Position numbers and translations under genes: made by a program. A stretch of DNA of 64,000 bases from SFHK01 sp964554795. GTDB lineage: Bacteria > Bacillota > Clostridia > Christensenellales > Aristaeellaceae. The stretch spans positions 4,763 through 68,762 of the forward strand of contig CAZKQB010000013.1 of NCBI GenBank assembly GCA_964554795.1, given 5' to 3'. Shown piece by piece: positions 1-9,013 of this stretch (its first letter is position 1; each line of letters opens with the position of its first letter). The notes beneath the pieces were generated by a model, which did no database searches, had not been told where the DNA came from, and saw nothing but the letters and a program-made list of their open reading frames with translations.

Positions 1-14
1 CAGAAATGATTCAT
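1..14 (-). CDS. 5' end of a leftward gene cut by the window edge
   Basis: Only the first codons, reading MNHF, lie in the window. An ATG on the minus strand at position 14 is preceded by a strong ribosome binding site (GAAGGAGGG) and a well-placed promoter. The product cannot be identified. Confidence 0.55.
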
Positions 15-38
15 ACCGTCCCTCCTTCGCCCGAATTC

Positions 39-67
39 ACTATACCATGCCCCTCCCGCCACGTCAA
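39..67 (-). promoter_or_regulatory. sigma-A promoter of the leftward edge gene
   Basis: On the minus strand TTGACG (67-62) and TATAGT (44-39) are separated by 17 bases, about 25 bases ahead of the ATG at 14. It lies back to back with the rightward promoter at 80-108. Confidence 0.7.
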
Positions 68-79
68 TGGATTTCACCG

Positions 80-108
80 TTGACAGATGCAGCTCTTTCT
101 CCTATAAT
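80..108 (+). promoter_or_regulatory. consensus sigma-A promoter of the glycolipid glycosyltransferase gene
   Basis: TTGACA (80-85) and TATAAT (103-108) with an exact 17-base spacer, a perfect match to consensus, 59 bases ahead of the ATG at 167. Confidence 0.85.
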
Positions 109-166
109 AAACCAACGAAGCCTGACAAGCAACATCCGAGAGCTTTGAAATCCGAAAGGAACATCT

Positions 167-1300
167 ATGCGAATACTGATTCTATCCTGCGGCACCGGTG
201 GCGGCCACAACTCTGCCGGACGCGCAATGGCTGAAACGTTTCAGGCGCACGGCGACGAGGTACTTTTCCCCGATTACCTGAGCCTGGCCGACGAGAAGGT
301 TTCCAAAATCGTGGCGGATACCTACATAGATATGGCGCGGCTTACGCCCCATCTGTTTGGCGGCATGTATAAAATCGGCATGGCCGTTTCAAAAATCTCC
401 CACAGCAGCCCCGTGTATCAGGCAAACAAACTGATGGCCAAGTATCTGCGCGCCTACCTGAACGAGCATCCGGTGGATGCCGTCGTAATGCCGCACCTGT
501 ACCCAGCCGAAACGCTGACCTGGATGAAGCGCTCTGGCGATGCGCTGCCCGTCACCTTTGCCATTGCCACCGACTATACCTGCATTCCATTTTGGGAGGA
601 AACGGACTGCGATTTCTACGTTGTTCCGTCCGAAGCGCTTTCAGGCGAATTCATCGACCGCGGCATACCTGCCAAAAAGCTGCTTCCTCTGGGCATTCCG
701 GTTTCAAGGGCCTATCGCCAGCCGATGACGCGTGCCGAAGCTCGCGCATCACTTTCCCTGCCCGCCGAGGAAGCATGCATTCTCGTGATGGGTGGCAGCA
801 TGGGTGCCGGCTCGCTGATCGGGCTGACGCGCTGCCTGCTTACGCAGGATGAAGCCTCGCACATCATCGTGATCGCGGGCAGCAATGAAAAGACCGCCGC
901 GGCTCTGCGTGAGCTTCCGAACCCAGCCGGGCGTCTTTCTATCCTTTCCTTCACAGATCAGGTGCCGCTGTACCTTCGCGCATGCGACCTTCTGTTTTCC
1001 AAACCCGGCGGACTTACCTCTACCGAGGCTGCCGTCAGCGGCATCCCGCTGATCCATACCGACCCGATCCCGGGCTGCGAAACAGTCAACCGGGAATACT
1101 TCGAATCCCGCGGCCTGAGTCTCTCCGGCCGAACGCCCGAGGAACAGGTGCAGGTCGGCCTGCTCATTCTCCGCGACCCTTCCCTGCGCACTGCAATGCT
1201 TGAAAACCAGCGCCGCAGCATTCGCGCCGACGCTGCCGACTGCATCTACGATGCCATTAAAACCGCCGTAGCTGCGAGAAACGACCGCCTGCACCGATAA
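167..1300 (+). CDS. MurG/UgtP-like glycolipid glycosyltransferase
   Basis: A 377-residue enzyme of the family holding diacylglycerol glucosyltransferase (UgtP), plant MGDG synthase and MurG. These transfer a sugar from a nucleotide sugar to a membrane lipid at the inner face of the membrane. The N-terminus has the typical glycine-rich SCGTGGGHNSAGRA loop (residues 7-20). The C-terminal Rossmann half has VMGGSMGAG (about residue 205) and the donor-site run FSKPGGLTSTEA (about 280), as in the GT28-type fold. No signal peptide or membrane segment is obvious, as expected for a peripheral protein. The start is set by AAAGGA 7 bases upstream. Glucosyl- or galactosyl-diacylglycerol synthesis is the likely role; the sugar is not certain. 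Confidence 0.85.
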   Translation: MRILILSCGTGGGHNSAGRAMAETFQAHGDEVLFPDYLSLADEKVSKIVADTYIDMARLTPHLFGGMYKIGMAVSKISHSSPVYQANKLMAKYLRAYLNEHPVDAVVMPHLYPAETLTWMKRSGDALPVTFAIATDYTCIPFWEETDCDFYVVPSEALSGEFIDRGIPAKKLLPLGIPVSRAYRQPMTRAEARASLSLPAEEACILVMGGSMGAGSLIGLTRCLLTQDEASHIIVIAGSNEKTAAALRELPNPAGRLSILSFTDQVPLYLRACDLLFSKPGGLTSTEAAVSGIPLIHTDPIPGCETVNREYFESRGLSLSGRTPEEQVQVGLLILRDPSLRTAMLENQRRSIRADAADCIYDAIKTAVAARNDRLHR

Positions 1301-1349
1301 AGCTTCCGCGCGTTCTCATGCGAAGGCTGCTGTCGCCAACGAAGGCAAT

Positions 1350-1403
1350 AATGTCAATACGTCTGTGATGGAGAACCTGCTCCGTCACAGACGTATTGAC
1401 ATT
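1350..1403. repeat. long inverted repeat between convergent genes
   Basis: Arms 1350-1373 and 1380-1403 pair over 24 bases with one mismatch (an A opposite a C-side G in the middle of the arm), leaving a 6-base loop. It lies between the convergent glycosyltransferase and sortase genes, where a bidirectional terminator is expected. Neither side has the usual T-run, so it may instead be a transcript-stabilising hairpin or a repeat element. Confidence 0.75.
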
Positions 1404-1504
1404 CTATGCGCTTGAAAACGCGAAATCGTCTTCAAAGCAATTGTACTGGAGAATAATGAGTTTTCTTCTCTCTAAATGCCGTGCCCAAGCGAAGGCGTGA
1501 GCAT

Positions 1505-2332
1505 TCAAAACGTGTTTCCCGCCTTTTCCGAAAGTCCATCCTCCGGCTTTCTCTCGCGACACACGATCACAAGCCGCCCACGGTTGATGCCGGAGTGACA
1601 GGTGACGAGGGTAAGCAGCCGATCGCCGTAGCTTACGTCAACAGGCAAATCCAGTATAGAACGTTCCTTTACATCCCGAATATAGCGATTAAATTCGTTT
1701 TCACTTGCAAAATCAATCTGGTCATAGGGATAAAAGCTATCCTCTGCCGTATCCACGCTGGTATGAAACACCGCAAAGGGTACGTAGTCGACGGTTTCAT
1801 AGCGCTCTGCCAGCTGAAAAATGGGATACTCCTTGATATGCTCCGTTTTTTCGAAGCGCTTCAGCGTTCCAAAGCGAGATCCATCGCGCATATTATGACC
1901 GCACAGAATCAGGTTTGCACTGCGCGGCCACAGAGAATCTCGGTAATCCATGTAAATCATGCCGGCAGGATCCTCTGATCGGTCAAACCGATGCGTCATA
2001 TAATAGCGATTGTCCGTCGTCTGGCACACATATAGCGTCCGGTCTTCGTCAAAGTGCAAAATACCCACGGCGTCTTCATTCTGCTGCATCAGCTCGCGAA
2101 TCTCTGCCTGGATTTCGGGCGACTCCGTATTATCAGCCTTTTGAGACGCTGCCCCCGCATCCGGCGCAAGCAAACGATACGCTTCCGCAGCTGCACGCTC
2201 CTCTTTGCGAATTCGCTGGGCAGCCAGCATCCGGCGTCCAATCACCGCCGCCAAAATTACAAAAACGAGAATCAGTGTACCCTCCGCAAGGGCGAAAAAC
2301 CTTCGCTTCCCACGCCCTGTGCGCCCTCGCAT
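1505..2332 (-). CDS. srtB: class B sortase
   Basis: A 275-residue membrane-anchored cysteine transpeptidase that would attach surface proteins to the cell wall or act in pilus or haem-protein display. After a basic N-terminus, residues 15-31 form one membrane segment and the catalytic domain faces outside. The catalytic triad is visible: His146 (CGHNM), Cys245 (TLVTC) and Arg253, eight residues after the cysteine as in SrtB. Spacing and length suit class B rather than class A. No sorting-signal substrate is encoded next to it in this window. The start has a modest GGGAG site. Which surface protein it serves cannot be told. Confidence 0.9.
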   Translation of the reverse strand: MRGRTGRGKRRFFALAEGTLILVFVILAAVIGRRMLAAQRIRKEERAAAEAYRLLAPDAGAASQKADNTESPEIQAEIRELMQQNEDAVGILHFDEDRTLYVCQTTDNRYYMTHRFDRSEDPAGMIYMDYRDSLWPRSANLILCGHNMRDGSRFGTLKRFEKTEHIKEYPIFQLAERYETVDYVPFAVFHTSVDTAEDSFYPYDQIDFASENEFNRYIRDVKERSILDLPVDVSYGDRLLTLVTCHSGINRGRLVIVCRERKPEDGLSEKAGNTF

Positions 2333-2511
2333 ACACTCACTCCCGTATCGCAGTCAATCATATATAGAAACGCATATACACGCCGTTTCTTACATCACGC
2401 CACAAAGCTTTACAAAAAACCTTCGCACGGCACAGAACCGTTTCCCCATGCATTTCTCCTCCAAAGTGCTCACATGCCGGGGATCCGGCTCCCTTTATGC
2501 GCTATTTCAAA

Positions 2512-2548
2512 TGAAAATGCCTGTGTATTTCGTCAATACACAGGCATT
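2512..2548 (-). terminator. intrinsic terminator of the GH105-like gene
   Basis: Perfect 14-base arms 2516-2529 and 2535-2548. Read leftward the stem is followed by TTTTCATT. It lies 34 bases past the stop codon at 2582. Confidence 0.85.
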
Positions 2549-2581
2549 ACGCAGCTGCAAAAGGGGCTCATCCACCTTCCG

Positions 2582-4609
2582 TCAGCCGTTTTCCGTTTTC
2601 AAAAGCTCAGACAGCGCCCACAGGATAATACCCGTGCCGTGATCGTCGTTAAACGCCGTACCCAGCTTCAGGTAATAATGGTAATCCATCGAGCAGCTTG
2701 AGCCGCGGCATACGCCCAGAACATTGCCATGCCGATCGACCGAATACCGAAGCAACGCAGCAATTCCCTTCTCTGCCGCCTGTCGATAGCCCTCTTCAGG
2801 CAGGAGTCCCAGACGAATGCCCGTCAGGAAGCTGAGGGAATACATCGCCGTGCAGGAGGTTTCCTCATAGGCCTCCTCCTTGTCGAGCACCTGCCGCCAC
2901 ATGCCGCTTTCAGCCTGAAGCGCGCGCACGCCCGCAGCGAACACGCAGAAGCGATTTGCGAAATATGCATAATCGGGGTCATCCTTAGGCAGGTTGGTAA
3001 GAATTTCCACCAGCGTCAGCATGATCCAGCCGTTTCCGCGTCCCCACGGCACACGGTTCTTCTCGCCCGGCTCCACGAAGAAGATGTGCGAATAGACGCT
3101 TTCTTCCTCAATGAACAGCCGCTTGTGGAAGCCCTCGATCTGCGTTTTCAGCTCGTCAAAATACCTCCGGTCGCCGGTCAGGCAAGCAAGGCGCACGAGG
3201 AACGGACAGCTCATAAACGTATCGTCCGCCCACATCGTCGTGCCGCGCATGAATGTGCCGTCCGGGAAGCGCGGAATGCTGTGCATCAGCGCGTCCGCCA
3301 GCTCTTGAATCACGTGAAGCGCTTTTTCGTCCTTCGTCAAGCGATAGTATTCCACGAGGTTCATGCCCATCGTGCCGATCGCGTCCAGATTGTCAAGCCG
3401 CATCGCACGCTGCAGGAAGGTTGGATCGCCAAACAGCGCTGCATCATACTTCGCGTATTCGTAGTATGCCGCCATCGTGCGCATGTTGCGAAGGAAATAG
3501 TCGCCCTCGCGATCGCAGCCCCAGTCCTTATACAGCTTCAGAAGGCCATAATTTCCAACCATCAGTGCATAGAACCACTGTCCAAAGAAGCTGGTATCAA
3601 GATACGCGCGCACATAGCTGCCGTCAGCGGTGCGCCAGAACCGGCGCTCGTCATTTGCACAATACGGCGTTTGCAAATCGACCTCAAAGTGCTCCGGCGC
3701 TTCAGGCAGCGCCAGCAGCAGCCAATCTGCGCCGCTTTCACGCGCAGTTTCCAGTTCCGGCGCGTGCAGACAGTCATGCGCATAGGCCGCACGGAAAGCC
3801 GCAGCGTCCTGCGTAGTCATCACCACGCGGTCTCCCTTCCGAAGCGCGATTTTGTCCGTTAAAGAAACCGCCTCGCCGTTCACAGTCACGCACGCAGTCT
3901 CTGCGTTCCTTAAATGCAGAACGCCGTCCTTCGCCGCCTCGGACACGGCGCAGCCGAAGCGCGCCGACGCATCAATCCGGTCAAAGCGAATTTCGTTCTC
4001 CACGCGCACTGCGGCAGGAAACACATATTCCGGCTCCTCCACCGTTTCTCCTGCGTGATACAGTCTGGAAAGCTCATAGCCCTCCTCGCCGCGGTATTCG
4101 CCCCGCGAAAACACCGTTCGCAGGTGGCACAGGTAGTCGCGCGCCTTCATCATGGGATAGAATGGCACCGCTGTCAGAAGCTTAAGCACAAACGCGCCGT
4201 TTTTCTTTTCGCAGCGCGCCACAATTTCGGTTACGCCCGGTGCTACAGCGAGAATCGCGGTTTCATGCGTCCCTCCCGCCTTCGTTTTTAAAATCGACTC
4301 ACCGTCTCTGTAAAGCGTTGCTTCGCCCTCCATCGTTACGGCGATATCCCGCGCCTCCTCCGAAAGAATGCCTGCGCGTACATACGCGAAGTCACCTTCC
4401 CCTGCATCCGGATAACGCATTCCCAGATCGATCTCGTCAAACGACAAAACTGGCCGCATGCGCACCCACGGCTGCGGCAGATACGGCCGAAGCACGACCT
4501 CGCGCATCGGGCGCGTGCGATACAGGTTCTCCACAATCAGCTGAATGTTTTCCCGCGTCGAAAGCCTTAACGACGCCGCAGAATCCTCGTAATTCTTAAT
4601 TTCGCCCAC
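2582..4609 (-). CDS. GH105/GH88-like unsaturated glycuronyl hydrolase
   Basis: A 675-residue protein whose C-terminal half (about 320-675) looks like the alpha/alpha-barrel of family GH105/GH88. Those enzymes remove unsaturated uronic acids from fragments made by polysaccharide lyases. Typical runs are WADDTFMSCPFLVRL (about 460) and VPWGRGNGW (about 520). The N-terminal 300 residues are an extra region, probably beta-rich, making it longer than the usual 350-400 residue enzyme. No signal peptide is seen, so it should act in the cytoplasm. It starts with GTG behind an AAAGGGGAG site, 66 bases after an ABC exporter gene on the same strand, so co-transcription is likely. The exact substrate (pectin, heparin-like or other) is unknown. 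Confidence 0.75.
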   Translation of the reverse strand: MGEIKNYEDSAASLRLSTRENIQLIVENLYRTRPMREVVLRPYLPQPWVRMRPVLSFDEIDLGMRYPDAGEGDFAYVRAGILSEEARDIAVTMEGEATLYRDGESILKTKAGGTHETAILAVAPGVTEIVARCEKKNGAFVLKLLTAVPFYPMMKARDYLCHLRTVFSRGEYRGEEGYELSRLYHAGETVEEPEYVFPAAVRVENEIRFDRIDASARFGCAVSEAAKDGVLHLRNAETACVTVNGEAVSLTDKIALRKGDRVVMTTQDAAAFRAAYAHDCLHAPELETARESGADWLLLALPEAPEHFEVDLQTPYCANDERRFWRTADGSYVRAYLDTSFFGQWFYALMVGNYGLLKLYKDWGCDREGDYFLRNMRTMAAYYEYAKYDAALFGDPTFLQRAMRLDNLDAIGTMGMNLVEYYRLTKDEKALHVIQELADALMHSIPRFPDGTFMRGTTMWADDTFMSCPFLVRLACLTGDRRYFDELKTQIEGFHKRLFIEEESVYSHIFFVEPGEKNRVPWGRGNGWIMLTLVEILTNLPKDDPDYAYFANRFCVFAAGVRALQAESGMWRQVLDKEEAYEETSCTAMYSLSFLTGIRLGLLPEEGYRQAAEKGIAALLRYSVDRHGNVLGVCRGSSCSMDYHYYLKLGTAFNDDHGTGIILWALSELLKTENG

Positions 4610-4675
4610 GTATTTTTCTCCCCTTTATAAATCCGGCCATGCTTCAGATTGGAAGCCTGGCCGGTTTGCTTCGCG

Positions 4676-6460
4676 TTATGCGTCCTTGTCCTCCTGATGC
4701 GAATAGAGCTTATAGAGATCGTAATATACGCCCTTCTTCGCCATCAGCTCGCTGTGCGAGCCTCTTTCCACGATTCCCTGCTCCGTGAGCACCAGAATGG
4801 TGTCTGCGTTGTGGATCGTCGTAAGCCGGTGCGCAATCGTAAACGTGGTGCGCCCCTTCATCAGGCGGTCGAGCGAATTCTGAACCAAAAGCTCGCTCTC
4901 ATTGTCCAGCGCGCTGGTCGCCTCGTCAAAGATTACGATGGGCGGATTTTTGATAAACACGCGCGCAATGGAAATGCGCTGCTTTTGCCCGCCAGACAGC
5001 TTTACGCCGCGCTCGCCCACATAGGTATCGTACCCCTCGGGCAGCGACAGGATAAACTCATGCGCGCCGGCCAGCTTCGCCGCCTCGATGATTTCCTCGC
5101 GCGTCGCGCCGGGCTTTCCATATTCAATGTTGTCGTACACCGAGCCGGAAAACAGATATACATCCTGCTGCACCATGCCGATTTGATTGCGCAGCGAATG
5201 CAGCTTGAGCTTTCGAACATCCACGCCGTCGATCTTCACGCTGCCGCCCGTTACCTCATAAAAGCGCGGAATCAGGTTGCACATCGTGGTCTTCCCGCCG
5301 CCGGAAGGCCCGACCAGCGCCACCGATTCGCCAGGCTTTACCGTAAGATTGATGTGCGCTAACACGTTATCGAGATTTTCCGCGTAGGTAAACGTCACGT
5401 CCTCAAACGTCACCTCGCCCTTCACATCCTTCAGCTCAACTGCGTCCGGCTCGTCCACGATGGTTACCGGCTCGTCCATAACCTCCACAAAGCGCTCAAG
5501 GCCGGTCATGCCGCGCTGGAAGGACTCGGAGAATTCCACAATGCGGCGAATGGAGGCCAGCAGCGTGGTAACATACAGAAGAAACGCCACAAGGTCGGAC
5601 GCCGTGAGCTTCATAACGGGATTGCTGCTGATCAGGAACAGCGCGCCTACCATCACCACGGCAATATACATGATTCCGTCAAAAAACCGCGTCACCGAAT
5701 GGAAGCCCGCCATGTTGGTATACATGCGGTGCTTGATTTTGAGGAATTTCTCGTTGCCGTTGGCAAACTTCTTTTCCTCCACGTTCTCGTTGGCAAACGA
5801 CTTCACCACACGAATGCCGCCCAGCGTATCCTCCACCTGTGCGTTCAGCTCGCCCAGCTGATGCCGAGAATCCTTGAACGACTGGCGCATCTTCTGCGAG
5901 AAATGGCGGGAGAAAAACACCATCAGCGGCAGCATCACGAACACAATCAGCGTAAGCAGCAGGTTCATCCGCGCCAGAATCACGAACGACACCGTGATTT
6001 TGATGATCGCTATGAAGATTTCCTCCGGGAAGTGATGCGCGAACTCCGTAACATCATTCAGATCGGTCGTGATCCGGCTCATCAGCTGACCGATCTTGGT
6101 ATTGTCATAGTAGGAATTCTGCAGCATCTGCAAATGGGAAAACATGTCCCTGCGCATGTCGGTTTCAATCTGCGCACCCATGCTGTGTCCCACGGACTGC
6201 ATGTAATAGTTGGCCGCTGTGTCAATCACGCGCAAAAGCACATAGATGCCGCACATCGTCAGGATCAGCTTTGCCGTGAGTGTGGAAATATCCGTCGTCG
6301 CGCGCTGGGTGATTTCGCGTACGATCATCGGCAGCACCAGCTCGCACAGCGTGGTCATCGACGCGCAGAACAGGTCAAACAGCATGACCTTCATGTGCGG
6401 CTTGAAATATGGAACAAATTTCCGTGCAAGATACAGGTTTCGGTTTTTCGGACGTTTCAC
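4676..6460 (-). CDS. ABC exporter half-transporter (membrane domain plus ATPase)
   Basis: A 594-residue fusion of a six-helix type I exporter membrane domain (about 20-320) with an ATPase domain (about 350-590). The ATPase has Walker A GPSGGGKTT, the signature LSGGQKQR and Walker B IVIFDEATSALD with a normal catalytic glutamate, so a homodimer would have two active sites. It starts at GTG, and this GTGA overlaps the stop of the upstream glycosyltransferase gene by four bases, implying translational coupling. Export of a lipid, polymer intermediate or drug is possible. The coupling to a polysaccharide-type glycosyltransferase suggests a glycan or glycolipid substrate, but that is inference. 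Confidence 0.92.
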   Translation of the reverse strand: MKRPKNRNLYLARKFVPYFKPHMKVMLFDLFCASMTTLCELVLPMIVREITQRATTDISTLTAKLILTMCGIYVLLRVIDTAANYYMQSVGHSMGAQIETDMRRDMFSHLQMLQNSYYDNTKIGQLMSRITTDLNDVTEFAHHFPEEIFIAIIKITVSFVILARMNLLLTLIVFVMLPLMVFFSRHFSQKMRQSFKDSRHQLGELNAQVEDTLGGIRVVKSFANENVEEKKFANGNEKFLKIKHRMYTNMAGFHSVTRFFDGIMYIAVVMVGALFLISSNPVMKLTASDLVAFLLYVTTLLASIRRIVEFSESFQRGMTGLERFVEVMDEPVTIVDEPDAVELKDVKGEVTFEDVTFTYAENLDNVLAHINLTVKPGESVALVGPSGGGKTTMCNLIPRFYEVTGGSVKIDGVDVRKLKLHSLRNQIGMVQQDVYLFSGSVYDNIEYGKPGATREEIIEAAKLAGAHEFILSLPEGYDTYVGERGVKLSGGQKQRISIARVFIKNPPIVIFDEATSALDNESELLVQNSLDRLMKGRTTFTIAHRLTTIHNADTILVLTEQGIVERGSHSELMAKKGVYYDLYKLYSHQEDKDA

Positions 6461-7692
6461 GCGTTTCCCCCCATTTCTCGCTCCATCTCGGGCGTCTGTG
6501 CCTTATGCTGAATGGCCTTCCATTTTGGCGGGCCGGAGACAATGCTTGCCCAGTTTGCCAGCATCCAAAGCGCCATGAACAACGGATACAGCACAATCGC
6601 CCACGCCATCGGCCTCAGCCGCTTTCTTTCAAGCAGGCAAATCAATACCGCGAATGCTTGCATGGCAAAAATCGAAATCAGCCCCGAGCCCGCCGCCAGC
6701 AGCAGCATTGGCCACACGTATTCCGGCGTCTGTGCCATATACACAATCATCGAAACGGCAGACATCAGAAGCGGCAAAAGCCCAAGCACCATGAAATAGA
6801 TGCTGCCAAACACCAGCGCCATATCCAAGCACGGAAACGAATGCTTTTTCAGCAGCTGCGCGAAATAATACTTTTTGCACTGATAAGCGCCGCTGAACCA
6901 GCGCATGCGCTGAACCAGCGCGTCCCTCAAGCGCTCCGGCTGCTCATCGTAGGTGATGGCATTGTCCATCCAATACACACGCTCGCCGCGAAGCGCACAC
7001 TGCGCCGTGTATTCCAGATCCTCCGTGAGCGAATGAACGTCGAAGCCCGTCTCGCGCAGAAGCGACGCCGATACCATGAACCCGGTTCCGTTCAGCGCTG
7101 CGGACGTGCCGATGGAACGCCTTGCATGGTTGTACAGCCGGTCCATAAACCAATAGAAAACACTGGAGCCACCTGACACCCAGTTTGCGTGCGGATTTTT
7201 GCTGTCGCGATAGCCCTGCGCAATGCGTGCACCGGCATTCAGCGCGTCGTTCACCGCACGGAAGAAATTAGGGTCGGCGATGTTGTCTGCATCAAACACG
7301 CAGAAGGCGTCGAATTCATTCTCCGCAAGCAGCTGGCGATACGCGCTCTCCAGCGCCTCGCCCTTTGAATGCACGTCTCTGTCCACGTGCAGGATGCGCG
7401 CGCCGGCGCGCTGTGCCACGCCCTCGGTATCGTCGGTACAATTGTTCGGTACCACGATTACGGCAGAAAGCTCCTTCGGATAGCGCTGGCTGACAAGACT
7501 ATGCACCAGCTGGCCAATTACGGCCTCCTCATTGCGCGCCGCAACGATCGCAGCAATGCGCTGGCGCGGCTCCGTCTCCGGAAATTGATTTTCTCTCTTT
7601 TTCAGACCAAAAACAGCAATTGCCGCGTAGAACAAGCCGTATACGCCCAGCAAAAGTCCCATGATCGTCGATAACGTATCCAGTACAGGCAC
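6457..7692 (-). CDS. membrane family 2 glycosyltransferase
   Basis: A 411-residue processive-type beta-glycosyltransferase resembling poly-N-acetylglucosamine and hyaluronan synthases. A membrane segment at residues 8-28 is followed by the GT-A domain with FDADN (metal-binding DxD), TEDLE (catalytic acid region) and QRMRW (the QxxRW acceptor motif). Three or four membrane helices close the protein (about 275-400). It starts at GTG with GAGGTG upstream and has its own promoter (7710-7738). It overlaps the downstream exporter gene by four bases. A secreted or membrane polysaccharide is the likely product; the sugar cannot be told. Confidence 0.88.
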   Translation of the reverse strand: MPVLDTLSTIMGLLLGVYGLFYAAIAVFGLKKRENQFPETEPRQRIAAIVAARNEEAVIGQLVHSLVSQRYPKELSAVIVVPNNCTDDTEGVAQRAGARILHVDRDVHSKGEALESAYRQLLAENEFDAFCVFDADNIADPNFFRAVNDALNAGARIAQGYRDSKNPHANWVSGGSSVFYWFMDRLYNHARRSIGTSAALNGTGFMVSASLLRETGFDVHSLTEDLEYTAQCALRGERVYWMDNAITYDEQPERLRDALVQRMRWFSGAYQCKKYYFAQLLKKHSFPCLDMALVFGSIYFMVLGLLPLLMSAVSMIVYMAQTPEYVWPMLLLAAGSGLISIFAMQAFAVLICLLERKRLRPMAWAIVLYPLFMALWMLANWASIVSGPPKWKAIQHKAQTPEMEREMGGNA

Positions 7693-7709
7693 ACAATCAC
7701 CTCTTCGTC

Positions 7710-7738
7710 ATTATACTCCCTCCGCGCAGAAACCGCAA
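7710..7738 (-). promoter_or_regulatory. sigma-A promoter of the glycosyltransferase-exporter operon
   Basis: Minus-strand TTGCGG (7738-7733) and TATAAT (7715-7710) with a 17-base spacer, just ahead of the GTG at 7692. Confidence 0.6.
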
Positions 7739-7789
7739 TGTTGTGCCTTCAAACTCAACACGCGCTTAATGATCGAACCGGTGCAGGGC

Positions 7790-7818
7790 TTGAAATGCCC
7801 TCAAAAAACGACTATAAT
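7790..7818 (+). promoter_or_regulatory. sigma-A promoter of the YprB-like gene
   Basis: TTGAAA (7790-7795) and TATAAT (7813-7818) with a 17-base spacer. This fixes the real start at the ATG at 7847 rather than any in-frame codon further upstream. Confidence 0.85.
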
Positions 7819-7846
7819 AAAGGAAGAAAACAAAGGAGCCCTGCTC

Positions 7847-9013
7847 ATGCCCTCTAGCCTGATGCGAAAGCTGAACGCCATGCGCGAAGGCGCGTCCAAG
7901 CCTGCGGCGCGTCCATCCCAGCCATTGATCGTGCGCACGCACGCCGAGGCTGCGGACGCACGCCTGTATTCGCTGTCACCCACGGCGCTGCGGCGGCTGG
8001 GCTATACCGGCGCAGCCTTCAACCCCGAACGCGCGCTGTTTCTGGACACGGAAACCACGGGGCTGGCGGGCGCAGGCACGGTGGCATTTCTGGTGGGCGT
8101 GGGCTTCGTATCAAACGGCGTGCTTACGGTTCGCCAGTACCTGATGCCGGACTATGCCTCCGAGGACGAGCTGATCGACCACCTGGCCGAGCTGTTGCGG
8201 CGTTTTGATACTGTCGTGCACTTCAATGGCTGCACATTCGATATGCCGCTTCTGAAGGGACGCTTCATCCTGCGGCGGCGGGAAAGCGACTGGAAGGAGC
8301 TTGCGCAGCTGGATCTTTTAAAGGCTGCCCGCCGGGCATGGAAGCTGCGGCTGGGTAGCTGTCGGCTTTCCAGTCTTGAAGAGCGCATTTTAGGCTATCC
8401 CCGCAAGGACGACATTCCCGGCGCAGAAATACCTGCCCGTTACTTCGAAGCCGTGAAAACCGGAGACCTTACCGGGCTTGAGGACGTGCTGCGCCATAAC
8501 CTTCAGGACATTGTGACGCTTACAACCCTGCTGTGCGTGCTGGCAGAAACCTACGCCAAGCCGGAAGAGGCCGCCGATCGCATCGATCTGTTCAGTCTGG
8601 GAAAGGATCTGGAAAGGCAGGGCGAGCTCGGGCCGGCGCGAAGACTGTATCATCTGGCTGCGGTTCCCCGCGCCGTCGCCACCGCAGCTGACCTAAAGAG
8701 CGAGAAATACGCAGGCGAGGCCAATCTGCGCCTGTTTCACTTGTATCGCCGTCAGGGCGAATGGGAAAGGGCAGAGGAAACACTTTTAAGCATGCTTCGC
8801 CGCAAGCAAATGGGACGCGTTCCGACGCTTGAGCTGTGCAAGCTATACGAGCACCGCATGAAGCGCCCGGGAGACGCATTGAAGCTGGCAGAAAATCTGC
8901 TGAATGAGTGTCCGACAGACGAGCGCGCCGCGCTCGAGCACCGCATCGAACGCCTGAAGCAAAAAGTAAGGGTATCAGGAGGAAACGATCATGGGATTCA
9001 TGGCAAACCTTAA
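7847..9013 (+). CDS. YprB-like RNase H-fold exonuclease with C-terminal TPR-like helices
   Basis: A 388-residue protein. The RNase H-like domain (about 60-245) has the exonuclease motifs LFLDTETTGLAG (D-x-E), VVHFNGCTFDMP and HNLQDIVTL, as in Bacillus YprB and DEDD exonucleases, so it probably trims nucleic acid. The remaining 130 residues are helical and TPR-like. The ATG at 7847 is preceded by AAAGGAG and lies downstream of a clear promoter. The open frame extends 62 codons further upstream, but that part would precede the promoter. The 3' end overlaps the next gene by 23 bases, so the two are one operon. Confidence 0.85.
   Translation: MPSSLMRKLNAMREGASKPAARPSQPLIVRTHAEAADARLYSLSPTALRRLGYTGAAFNPERALFLDTETTGLAGAGTVAFLVGVGFVSNGVLTVRQYLMPDYASEDELIDHLAELLRRFDTVVHFNGCTFDMPLLKGRFILRRRESDWKELAQLDLLKAARRAWKLRLGSCRLSSLEERILGYPRKDDIPGAEIPARYFEAVKTGDLTGLEDVLRHNLQDIVTLTTLLCVLAETYAKPEEAADRIDLFSLGKDLERQGELGPARRLYHLAAVPRAVATAADLKSEKYAGEANLRLFHLYRRQGEWERAEETLLSMLRRKQMGRVPTLELCKLYEHRMKRPGDALKLAENLLNECPTDERAALEHRIERLKQKVRVSGGNDHGIHGKP

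Noticed and set aside
7661..7846. 62-residue extension of the YprB-like protein
   Set aside because: It overlaps the clear promoter at 7790-7818, and AAAGGAG supports the start at 7847.
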